Shown: in pieces, positions 1 through 11,084 of the stretch
How positions within the stretch are numbered: position 1 is the stretch's first letter
Layout of the letters: the number at the start of each line of letters is the position of its first letter
DNA from: Liolophura sinensis
Lineage: Eukaryota > Mollusca > Polyplacophora > Chitonida > Chitonidae
Direction: 5' to 3'
Assembly (NCBI RefSeq): GCF_032854445.1
Contig: NC_088300.1
Coordinates: 72,640,984-72,704,983, forward strand
DNA: 64,000 nucleotides
The notes under the pieces: model-generated
Databases searched by the model: none
Told to the model about the DNA's origin: nothing
The model's input: only the letters and a program-made list of their open reading frames with translations
Position numbers and translations under genes: made by a program

Positions 1-432
1 CGACATGGTTGATGATGTGAAAAGAAAGTAACTGCAATATTTACCAAGAGGAGAAACTGCTTATGTGAGAGATACTGGACATTAACTGCGCGAACGGACA
101 CAACAATGAAGTAAAACACCAGAGATACTGGATATGTTAAGTCATTACCTATCTCGTTACATTGACTGGTCGTGTGTCAGGGATGATGAAAGTAAGGTAA
201 TTGTATCAACGAAAGATACATAATGTCTTAAAGCAAACCTGTGTGGAGAAACACACGTATAAGCATACGTATGTGTGCATACATGTAGGTGCGACACACC
301 AGTTACCAGTCAAGCTTACGATATTAATGCATCATGGACTGGTTATTGAAGACGTGTACTGTTATCAGCACCTGCTGGTATACCCGCTTTCTTGATCACT
401 TAGTTACTGCAGCCCTCAACAGTAGTCCTTAA
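1..432. other. Non-coding, nothing recognisable
   Basis: AT-rich sequence with no recognisable gene, RNA or repeat. The only open frame is about 64 codons and has no familiar motif. It ends at the target-site duplication of the adjacent SINE. Confidence 0.5.
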
Positions 433-441
433 CTCATTCGT

Positions 442-664
442 TTATTTATTTATTGATTGGAGTTTTACGCCGTACTCACTTATATTTCACTTATACGACG
501 GCGACCACGACCATCTGAGGGTTGCTGCCAGACCTTCCATTGAAGGGCGGAGAGGAAGCCAGCTTGAGCTGGACTTGAACTCACAGCCACCGCATTGGTG
601 AGAGGCTCCTGGATCATTACACCGCGGCAACGCGCTAACCAACTGAGCCACGGAAACCCCTTAT
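442..664 (-). mobile_element. tRNA-derived SINE (family 1), minus strand, with target-site duplication
   Basis: Read on the minus strand, the element begins with a tRNA-like head (TGGCTCAGTTGG resembles a pol III A box, GAGTTCAAGTCC resembles a B box). A body and a tail follow, with GTATAAGTGAAATA, then GAGTACGGCGTAAAACTCCA, ending in (AAAT)n. The same order is seen in the copies at 32103-32349 and 48133-48411. A 9-bp direct repeat CTCATTCGT flanks it at 433-441 and 665-673, which marks LINE-driven retrotransposition. It is non-coding and depends on a partner LINE not seen here. The family resembles mollusc SINEs, but I cannot name it with certainty. Confidence 0.85.
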
Positions 665-673
665 CTCATTCGT

Positions 674-2744
674 GTAATAGCTGCGTGCTGGTATCTGTAT
701 GCAATTAAGTCATTTTGTAGAACTTCCTTACAGAACTGTATCCCAGTATCACGTCCATATGATTAGGAATTATCCTACAGCTGTTCTCCAGAGTTTCAAC
801 CAGATATTTACTATTGTCCTTTCTTTTAGCAAGTTGCCTATATTCAACTCTCGGTAAAATGGATATGTTGGAGGACTATATTATTGCAAGGAAATGAAGT
901 TGGAACACTTTCCCCAATTCATAATGTTAAAGCCCATAAGCTCGGTTTCGGCGGCAAGAACCCATTATCTCGAGTGACGTCATGATTATCAAAAAATCAG
1001 TGGCTTGCTGGATATTGGGTGGAGTTCAACGTGTTTTGACGGAGGACGACATCAGTTACCTAAACAGCTGTCGACTTAACTGTAAACCCGGTTACTGACA
1101 CTGCCATATTTGAAATGCATATTTCTTTGCATGTTTTAGTGTGATATAACCTTAATAAATGCATTTTATTTTATCTCTTGTAGTATATGATCTCACGGCG
1201 GTATGGTTTTAGAGATGGATGTCAAAAAATTAAAGCCATATAGTCTATTCGCAGACCACTTTGGGCTGTGTTACTGCGTGGAGTTTGTTCTAACCACTTG
1301 TTGGTGCAATCACTGTAAAACAAATTACTCTTTACGCTCATTGTCCAGCATGCAAGTAGCTTTTGAATAATTATGATATCACCCAAGGCAATGAGTTCTT
1401 GATGTCGAAACTAAGTTTATGGAGTATAACATTGTGAATTAGAAATAGTAGTCTAACTGCATTTTCCTAATAATTATATTGACGTTTAACATTTTGGTAC
1501 CGGACATGACTGAGTTTACAAATAGCTGAATACTCTCTAAAAGAAATAGACTATGCGAAGGGTTATTAATGACGTCAAGAAAACTGAAGCCATGAAGCAG
1601 GTGCAGTGTTGATCTCGAGTACACTGAATATCCGTGGGGTCAGTGGGAGCAAGCGATGCGTCTTATACTAATAATCAACGTACAGTGTGATTAAGGCTGT
1701 CACTTTTCCTTTTACTACAGAGAGCAATAACCTTTCCTATGGTTCATAACGGTAGTGACCGCTTCGGTGGTCCTTACGCTTAGAGCGTCGGGAGGTCGAA
1801 ACACGAAATAAATCAGACGTACATGAAACCCGCAAACTCAAACAGAAAACATCACACGAACAACAAAATCATACAGAACACGTTAGATGTGCAACAGTCT
1901 AATAAAGGATGCAAAATACTTCAGATGTAAAAGAAACTTGAATACATAGACTACCCAAAATATATAAGATGTATGTAGAACAAACCCATAGTGAACACAA
2001 AACGCATCCGACATGCATATAGAAGAAACCCAAAGAAAATAAAAGATGAATGCTGCTGTTTGTTGTTTTCTGCTTATTAATATTGTAACAAACAAAAAAA
2101 GTCACATATTCATTTGTGTTTAAGTGATCGTGTAATATCTATAACAACCTAAGGGCTTTACGTGCTCAGTTACATAGTTTCCTCCGGTACAGGCTTCCGC
2201 CAATCAATATGATTTTATGATTTTATAATGTTATGATATATTTTAATAAAATTTTAAACTTTTATTCTGTTTTAATAGAATGTCCACCAGAAAAGATATA
2301 TTCCTTTTTAAACCTTTTTAATATTTTAGTTTACTTTTAGACTTAGATTAACTTGCTTTTGTTCATCCATATAATTGCCCTTTTTATTTTCTGTCATAAA
2401 AGCACCCTTTAAATGATGATAAAGTATTGCGGTGTTTGATTACACAGTATCCCTCTCTTCAACAAACCGTTGGTTCAGGTTATGTAAGTTTCTATGCCGA
2501 GGGGTTTAAATATTAGATCAATCACATTCAGTTACTTTGTAACATTTTCCATCTTACGTATCTTCTACAAACGACATGCACTCTTTAGCAACTCATTAAA
2601 GGTAGTGAAAAGTTTTCAGAGTGAGTTACCTTCCACACCTTGGCAATAACTTGATAGTTAAAATCGCCAGATGGCACATTCCCCAAAAATTTATGTCTGA
2701 ACATTGTGTGTTATTGCACGATTCTGATAGTTGATGAGATTTGT
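674..2744. other. Non-coding AT-rich stretch
   Basis: I see no gene here. Open frames are under about 70 codons and have no family motifs. Around 1745-1800 there is a weak tRNA-like patch ending in GGTCGAAAC, possibly the relic of a SINE head, but the fold is not convincing. The 2200-2420 part is very AT-rich. Confidence 0.45.
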
Positions 2745-3630
2745 TATTGCTGCTTTGTGACCCATGGGGCATACTGGCCCGCAGTGACTGTCTGTTTGAT
2801 ATGTGACCCATGGGGCATATTGGCCCACAGTGATTGTCTGTTTGATATGTGACCCATGGGGCATATTGGCCCACAGTGACTGTCTGTTTGATATGTGACC
2901 CAGGGGGCATATTGGCCCACAATGATTGTCTGTTTGATATGTGACCCATGGGGCATATTGGCCCACATTGATTGTCTGTTTGATATGTGACCCATGGGGC
3001 ATGCTGACCCACAGTGATTGTCTGTTTGATATGTGACCCATGGGGCATACTGGCCCACAGTGATTGTCTGTTTGATTTGTGACCCATGGGGCATACTGGC
3101 CCACAATGATTGTCTGCTTGATATATGACCCATGGGGCATATTGGCCCACAGTGATTGTCTGTTTGATATGTGACCCATGGGGCATATTGGCCCACAGTG
3201 ACTGTCTGTTTGATTTGTGACCCATGGGGCATACTGGCCCACAGTGATTGTCTGTTTGATATGTGACCCATGGGGCATGCTGGCCCACAGTGATTGTCTG
3301 TTTGATTTGTGACCCATAGGGCATACTGGCCCATAATGATTGTCTGCTTGATATGTGACCCATGGGGCATATTGGCCCACAGTGATTGTCTGTTTGATAT
3401 GTGACCCATGGGGCATACTGGCCCACAGTGATTGTCTGCTTGATATGTGACCCATGGGGCATATTGGCCCGCAGTGACTGTCTGTTTGATATGTGACCCA
3501 TGGGGCATATTGGCCCACAGTGACTGTCTGTTTGATATGTGACCCATGGGGCATACTGGCCCACAGTGATTGTCTGTTTGATATGTGACCCATGGGGCAT
3601 ATTGGCCCACAGTGACACTGTCTGTTTCAT
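2745..3630. repeat. 46-bp minisatellite, about 19 units, strictly periodic
   Basis: Nineteen copies of a unit containing CCATGGGGCATATTGGCCCA and CTGTTTGATATGTGAC. The landmark CCCATGG (one copy reads CCCAGGG) starts at 2761 and recurs to 3589, exactly 18 x 46 bp, so no indels have accumulated. Variation is by substitution only: ATACT, ATATT or ATGCT after GGGGC; AC or AT before TGTCTG; TTTGATTTGT in place of TTTGATATGT at 3071, 3209 and 3301, which are multiples of 46 apart. The unit has no stop codon on the minus strand and 46 is not a multiple of 3, so all three minus frames stay open (up to 343 codons). I read these frames as a by-product of the repeat. Confidence 0.95.
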
Positions 3631-6600
3631 ACCTACCACCAAGGAAGACTCAGACACATTAGCATTTACCTAATCATAAACATATTTAGTGACATTTGGA
3701 AGCTGCTAGCTGCAAGGCAGTAAGTCATACTACAAATGCATGGAAAACAACACATAGTTTGATTGGCTGAAAACGTCTCCCTCTGTTCTAATCTGGTTTT
3801 CACCACGATCAACTCATTACCGTAATGTTTAGATCAGACTGCTATATGTTTTCGTGCCAAATCCATAACAACTTCCAGATTTCTTAAAAAAGGGGGATAA
3901 GTAGACTGATTAGAGCCTTGCGAACATGGAAGGGATTCTGTGCCATATTCTCTAATCTCACGAAAGCTTTGTGGCAAGCTTCATTCCGTCTGCACAAGAG
4001 ATTTCGCCTTTGTGCGTCATCTCCATCATAATGACCATTTCAATATGGAGTCGCTTCTCGTAATGCTGTAGGCCTACATAGTTTTAATCATTGCCCTACG
4101 AATGATACCTTAAAACAGGCCCGTCCTAACAGAGCTAAAAGCTTGCCTATTACTTAAGACCAAGAGACACTTTTACTGACAGAACGTCTAACTAATATTA
4201 TATCGATATTCGGTGAGGTCTAAACTGGACGCCACCGTCTATTTCTTGATATGTTCTTGTCCTGTCACTGCAGGCAATTGGCGGCGAAATCGGACGTCTA
4301 GCCTTGAACACGTACGACATAGGCCTCGTGCCACAGGCTCGAATCTCGTCAGGTTTCCCTGTCCAGGGTGAGATGACTTTAAACATAGATTAAATTTCTA
4401 CTGTGTTCATATCACGAAACTGTAAAATTTGTGTGAGAGACATTTATTGATGAGTGCCGTACATGTTGTTGTTGAAATCTAAAGTGACTGTGTTCTCGTT
4501 AGAGTTGTAAATTTGCTTTTCTCCGTATTATGCACCAGTGTACTTAAATAACGTTTTAAGGTGTGTGTAATTGTAATCAATAAACATTTGATCATGGTAT
4601 ACCATGGTGTTTTGCTAATGTGAACTGGGTGTATACAGGATAACAGTTTCAAGGGGAATAACTGAGTTAGAATGGATTCGCTGAACCGAATTCTGCAGTG
4701 ACCTCCCTTCGTGGTGACCTCTGAAAGCGCGCCACAACCACACCTCTTCGGAACGTTTTCAACCGTACACGTCTTCTTGTTACGGCGCAGACGTACAGTA
4801 GGCCTATAGTTCATACAGTAATTTGCGTCTTTTCCGGGTTGTTGCTATTTGCATCAGTGATGTGTTTCTTGAGTGCTCGTTGACTTTGTGATTGTCGAAG
4901 TCTGTAATCACTGATATATGTTGTAGGAATCTTGTGTAGGACTGTACAATATTTGCTGGCGTAAGATCAGATGGCATTGGATCAGATGGTATTTCAAAAG
5001 TTGGTATCCGAAAAAACCGGTGATAGGAGTTTAGTCGATTTATGCTTTGTGAGGTAATTAATCAGTTACTAATTAGTTGTTTGTAGACATTTACTAATTA
5101 ACTGTAATTAGTGTAGTTTCAGTTTCAGCATAGTGAATGTTCTCAAAAAGATGTACTATTGTTATGATGATATTAATGGGTAGTACAGTAAGTTGTGTCG
5201 GCGTTTCATGGGGTACTGTAGACTACAACTTTGTTTAGTTTTCATGCATATCCATTTAATTAAGATATCAGTCACTTTTTGTTAGCGCCATAATGTAATT
5301 ATGCACTTCACAAATAATATATTGTTTATGAACGTTACTGTTACTGATGTAAGGTTGATGCAGTGTATGTAGGCTAATTTGTGTCATATGTGGAGCAATG
5401 TGGTGATTACTGATTGGGTATAAATTATTCCTTCAGTGATGGATAAGGAGGTATGTTCATGTGTCCCGGGTGATGTGGCCTGGTGAAGTGTTCCCGGTGA
5501 CAGCGTGGCAGGAATAACCTACATAAAGGTGTAAAGATTGGGTTTTGCTTCATAATAGAACTTATTTGAAGTAAACTGACCAGTCGTGACCAGTACGTGA
5601 AAGGGCTGCCCGACATAACCATAAATGTCAAGTTTGATAGCCGCTGTAAAGCGCGTTTTCTCAAATCTGATCGTGTAAACCAAAAGTGGACTAGGTTACC
5701 CCACCATCTGTCCTTGCTAAGATTCTTCCTGGTTTTTGTGTTAGTCATATGCTTAAGTAACTAGGGCTAATTTTTGCTTATGTCAACATGAGTAATTTGC
5801 CCTTGAAATATGTATATTAATCTGTTGCCTAAACGCATTACAAAAATATGTTATGTTCTTAGTTGCAAGGCAACCTCATATCACTCTCCGTGGTGCCCTT
5901 ACTATTGGGCTATCATCACATCGTTCAAGGTGTACTGCAAAAAAAAAAAAAAACACACAAAAGAATAAAAGAAACTAAGTGCTTAAGTGTTGCAATGACC
6001 AAAGAATTGCCTCAGGCATTTAAAGAAGGAACCTCATTTAAATCAAGCATCTATAAAATATTCATATTATATGTAATATACAAGTCTAGTGAAATCAGCG
6101 ATAAAAACCTAAAAGAAAAAAGAGAAAGATAATTATTTTTAATCCCAGTTTTTATTAAACTTAAATGAAATGACGATCTCTGCAATAACATTGTTGTTAA
6201 CATCACGGTGTTTCAGCGTTTACCCATATTGTACCAGATTCCATCCCTAAAATACAACTGGCTTGTCATTTAGTGTTGCTCTTATATATTTACATGAATT
6301 CACTTAATTATTGTTTCCAAAGGAAAAGACTTTACTAGTATAGGAAACCCAAGAAGGTTTCGGTCTATGATAATATCGAATTAATAATGAATATTGATTG
6401 CCAAAAAATTAAGAAATGTAAATATTGATAAATTCATCAAGAAAACATATGCAGAAACTTTACCTTGTTCATAAAATATAAATTTAAGAAAAATATTGAA
6501 GACGTTCACTTCTCTACATTGCTATGTGCGGTACACTTTATAGCAAACAATTTCTGAAGCGCATCCACAATGTCAGAAAACTGGCAAAGATACTGGTAGG

Positions 6601-8519
6601 CGCAGATATATTTCCTACACTGGCAGAAATACATATTGGGAATGATTTGATCATTTAAGCATCGCATTAAACAAGTAACTGCTACTTTTATGAAGAAAAA
6701 AACACAAAAGTGTAGGAAATGTGTATCTGCTTAACGAATGCGGATTCTTGTTAGTTCGTTTGTATTTAGACACTCATGTACGCCGATTGGATTCAAAATT
6801 ACTAATGTAAGAGCGATAACTGAAGGTAAAAGTCGAAAAAATTGCCGTATTCAAGAGTAGTTTCCCTTATAACTTTATCAACAATGCCTTGAAAAATACG
6901 TGAAGAAATTCATATTGAATATTTGAAAATGTTATATATATAACTGACCGGGCAGGGTAATGTTATCATGGGTCACTGTCTATTCTGTAATCGTAATTTT
7001 GAGAAAACGGTGTTAAATGTGTTATTTACGTGTTTATACATGCTAGTTAACGTATCGGCTCGCTGAATTCAGCTAGATGTTCGTGAACAAATCGGTTTTA
7101 AAAGCCGCGTTCATACAATGTGATTTGTCCAGTGCAACATATTGTATGAATTCGATTCGTGGATAGACCTACGAAAAATCGCACTGCGTTAATGCTGCTT
7201 CTGTCATCGACCTTATTAACTGGTGTATTAATCAAAGTATAAGCAAGAGCCAGGATATCTTTGCTGACTCTCTTTTTTTTTAACTCAAATCATATAAGTA
7301 TATATTTACTGCTAAGTTATGCTAAATGGTATCCGGGTAATTAAGTACCTGTAATTCTCCCAGATTTGCAGACCTGTATGTACAGGATGGAATCCCAGAC
7401 TCGTCGGTTAGCGATGTGAGATACGTTAGTCAGCTACAGAACTAGTCTCCCTTGCCTTCATTTCGGACAGTGCCAGGAATCACATGTTTTCTCCACCAAA
7501 TCCCGAATCCTTGAGAATTTAATATTCTTTCGTGTCACACCGCAGTGGAATTTACCCCTGTAGTGAAGTTTTCACCAATTTGAATAATTCTGCAAGGAAG
7601 AGTAAGAAAATCCATGACATCCAAAAGTTTTCTGATAAATTTCGAAGAACAAAATTACCATATGGGCCCTATACCTCAGATACAAATAACATGTATCTCA
7701 TATATGTATTGGCATTTCAACCGCATCTGTTTTCGTCAGGAGCCAGTAGAGTATAATATCAGCAGTGATATTTCAAATCAGAAATCAGAAAATGTAAGCA
7801 AATTAGAGCTGATCAAACCACTAAGGCATCAAAATAAGAACTTAGAGTTTTTAGTTAAAAGAGGAGGGAAAATATTTTCAGTACTTCAGGATCAAAAGCT
7901 AATTGAACATAATCTAGCTGTTACGAAATGCTATCAACAGAGTGCTTTGTAAGGAAATACTATAAAAGAGCTAGCCAAACAGTTCTGAGTTTTGTTTTGG
8001 ATGGTATAAGTTTAGGTGCCGCCCTCCATGCATCGATAACCTGGGTGTTTGTACATCAGAAGATGATTGTACAGCGTCTGCGTCATATAACAGCGTGGTA
8101 CTGTATATCAGCTGTATAAAGTTCTCTACTGCGCGTCCAAGCAAGTAAACTCTATCTAACTACGACTGCACAATTTATAATAACTACATACCTGCATACT
8201 GACAATGAATTTACAAAGGTATGCATGGGGCTGTAAAAGAACTTTGTCCATAAAGTTTCGTAATTGTGGGATAATAAACTTTTTCAGTGCATTTATAACC
8301 CGACAAACTAACACAGATTTCAGTATTAATGTAATTTAGACTAATTACGACCAAGCCTTGAATTTAACTTATTTGTCGTTATTTAGCGATAAATTGCAAT
8401 TGCTTTCCTTCGCCACGATATGGCTGGAAAATTGCCACGGTAGCGTTAAGCCATAATCATTCATTCATTTGCTTTCCGAACGATGGACATAAAGCTGTCG
8501 TCTGATTTAGGTTAAACAC
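3631..8519. other. Non-coding stretch upstream, no gene recognised
   Basis: AT-rich sequence with scattered short open frames (largest about 112 codons near 4479-4814 and 7614-7952), none with recognisable domains. A poly-A run of about 15 lies near 5939-5953. A possible SINE-head-like GGAATCCCAGACTC patch lies near 7390. No splice-flanked exon of a known family was identified. Confidence 0.45.
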
Positions 8520-8860
8520 TTTCAAATTGCTAAATGCGGCCCTTCCAATGGTAAATGTATTAAAACTGACAGGTGCGTTCGGGGATTAATTCGACATGAA
8601 TCAAAACGCCTTATCCACGCACTATGCCAGTTTCTTATGAATGGGGGTGTTTGACGTACAGATCGTCTGGATTCTACGGGAAGTCTATTATAAGACATTT
8701 CGTTGCGGTCTGCCAAAACCGTGGATAATACTGGTTCTTTATTGCGGTAATACCCTCTTTTTACATTTCCCCCGACCAGCTTGCCTTTACGCCCCGCCGG
8801 TAAAAACGTGACGGCGCATCGCCTCCTCGGCTCTCTACCCGATTTATGCATATTTTACAC
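8520..8860. other. GC-richer block, possible conserved non-coding element
   Basis: This block is visibly richer in G+C and CpG than the surrounding AT-rich sequence. It contains a minus-strand open frame of 109 codons (8522-8851) that is rich in arginine and proline and shows no domain I recognise. The base composition alone could keep the frame open. It could be a regulatory element, an exon of an unknown gene, or old transposon sequence. Confidence 0.25.
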
Positions 8861-10036
8861 CACAGAAGCGTCGTTTGCCGTATCTGTCCTTCATGTTATG
8901 AAGTAAACAGGATTAACAAGAGTTGACGAAGAGAAAATAGTATATAGACATACGCTGAAAAAATATGACATTTTTTGTAGGTCTAAGGTTTCTGTGAGAT
9001 AAAGAGTTAGGGGGATTAAGCCGTTTGGATGACCTCTGCATTTGGCCTTTGAAAATACACAACGTCAACTCGGTATAGATAGAGAAAAAAACTCTCACTT
9101 TAAAAAACCTACACCTACTTTTTGTGGTGCCGTAGCCATTAGAAAAAATTGCCTGATTAAAACCCTGTCTACATCATAAGCCTGTCAATGAAGTGGCAGA
9201 AGAATCAACTTGCTTAAGCTTTGATCCTATATAGGCGTAAACTTGTATGGAGTAGGCACTCCCTACGCACAGGACAGATCTGCTCTACAGTTACAGTTCA
9301 TTTAAATACTTAAATAATTTGCATTCAGACTTTTTTTCATATTCGTGCTGTTTCTTTTTTGTGTGTGTTTTTTCAGTTAAAGCTATTTGTCCCTAGGATG
9401 TTTCTAATCTTGCTCAACTTTTAATTATATTAATTGTTAGATGGATTGTAATAACGATTTAACTATAACATTTCTTCAATCAAGAATTTAATTTCTTGTG
9501 GAACGCTAATCGATTTAAATAACACAACTTTTAGCCTTTTTTCGCAAAATCTTCTTTTCAAAATCAATACATTTAATGTGAGACTTAACATTACCTTTGT
9601 GACATGTTTCTTTTAGATAAAACCGGGAGTACTGGTGCATCAGCGGCTAATGGTGCACGCAATGATATCTTCTGTTCAACAGCTATCATTTTTAAGTGCA
9701 CGTGAAACAATGGCTTGTCTATATCAATGATGTTGATGCTCCCTGATATTTGACAGCTGGGCAGTACTGAGCGATTCAAACCACGATACATCATGATGTA
9801 CGTCTCCAAAAATGGTGTGCAGGTAACAAAGGCCATATGTATAGTATTTATATGGCCTTTTAAAACTAAATCTCTGCTCCTGTCAGTACACTGCATGCCT
9901 TTATAACATGCACATTATCTCTCGTGTGTTAAGCTGTGGGTCAGAATGCCTCAAGGCATGAATATATGGTATATTCCATTCGCATGATTGCCGGGAAAAT
10001 ATAGTTTACTCCACCTAACACACACTGCGAGGAAAG
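8861..10036. other. Non-coding stretch
   Basis: AT-rich sequence with no gene recognised. A minus-strand frame of 101 codons (9591-9896) has no recognisable motifs. Confidence 0.4.
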
Positions 10037-10248
10037 TTTGGGCCAACGGAACCAAAAATCTGAGTTATACGATTGAGTCATATGACCAGACCAGTTGAGT
10101 TATAAAAGACTATTGTGAGTTTTCCGAGTAGAGGTGAGTCAACAATATAACAAGACTAGTTTCATGACTGATCTGATCATATGAATCAGTTTTCTGAGTT
10201 AAATCTGCTCATTTGTATAACTCAGATTTTTGAGTCAGTTGACCCAAA
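10037..10248. mobile_element. Foldback or MITE-like element with long inverted repeats
   Basis: The outer ends TTTGGG (10037) and CCCAAA (to 10248) are reverse complements, and the match continues inward. On the left arm AAAAATCTGAGTTATAC (10054-10070) pairs with GTATAACTCAGATTTTT (10215-10231). Further in, TCATATGACCAGACCAGT pairs imperfectly with the arm around 10160-10185, which carries an extra stretch of about 20 bp. Nearly the whole 212 bp can fold into an imperfect hairpin with a short loop near 10120-10150. There is no coding capacity. I could not define a target-site duplication, so the transposon class is undetermined. Confidence 0.75.
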
Positions 10249-11084
10249 GAAGTAACAATAACTGACTATGTATCATGGGTGAGGAAATGCCCATGTTCTC
10301 TGCAACGGTTAGAAATTACATTATAAGAAAACACTAGTTAGAATCGTAAACATGTCATTCAAGTGGGTTTGTTTTTATACTTTTTTATTTGATGTGCATC
10401 TCAAGAAGATTGTTACTTGCATGTTTATCATCCATACACATTGACATAATACCCCTATAACAGTTCATAAAACTAGACATGTTCGATCAAATTTCTTTGT
10501 CAGTATATCAGGCTAACTTAAAATGAAAAGCTTGCGTGACATGTTATTTCTAACAAATAGCGTGGGTCATCAAGATATGACTGATATATTTCCACCCTGA
10601 TGTTCAACAACAATCAATCATTTAAACTGCATTTTGTAATATAATCTCAGTGGTAACATTTCTGCAGTTTTAAACGAAAATATAATGTGTTCTTGTCGCT
10701 ATTTCTCGTTTAATGGTTACAAACTTAAATAAATGAAGCTGCGAATTTGAATTTATTCTAAAATGAATATGCTCAATGATTTGAAATTTGAATCGCACAA
10801 TCCTGCATTTCACTGGCCATATCCGGACCGCAAAGGCAGCTCTATCCAACAAAACTGGCGTTCTCTACTTTTTCATTTTTTGAACGTATTATTGTCAATT
10901 TCTCTCGTTCTACATATCAATTTTTTATGAATGCGTGGCCTACAGATCAAAGAGATCTACCTGTGTACACTGAAGGGCTTAGAAGTTCCCGCCATAAATC
11001 CTGTGGAAAATCTCATGAAGATAGTCACTAAAAAAGCAGTCATTAAGTGCTGAGGTCACAAATGGTTTCATTTCATTTGTGGTA
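10249..11084. other. Non-coding spacer before satellite
   Basis: AT-rich sequence with no gene recognised. The last ~25 bp (ATGGTTTCATTTCATTTGTG from 11062) look like a degenerate first unit of the satellite that follows. Confidence 0.45.

Noticed and set aside
1745-1800. tRNA-like segment ending GGTCGAAAC
   Set aside because: I could not pair the arms of a cloverleaf and found no SINE tail or duplication, so it is too weak to call.
2745-3630. CRISPR array
   Set aside because: The units are directly contiguous with no unique spacers, and the genome is clearly eukaryotic.
2626-3657. Minus-strand frames of 343, 300 and 288 codons as repeat proteins
   Set aside because: All three frames are open at once because a stop-free 46-bp unit cycles through the frames. 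There is no signal peptide, known repeat family or promoter.
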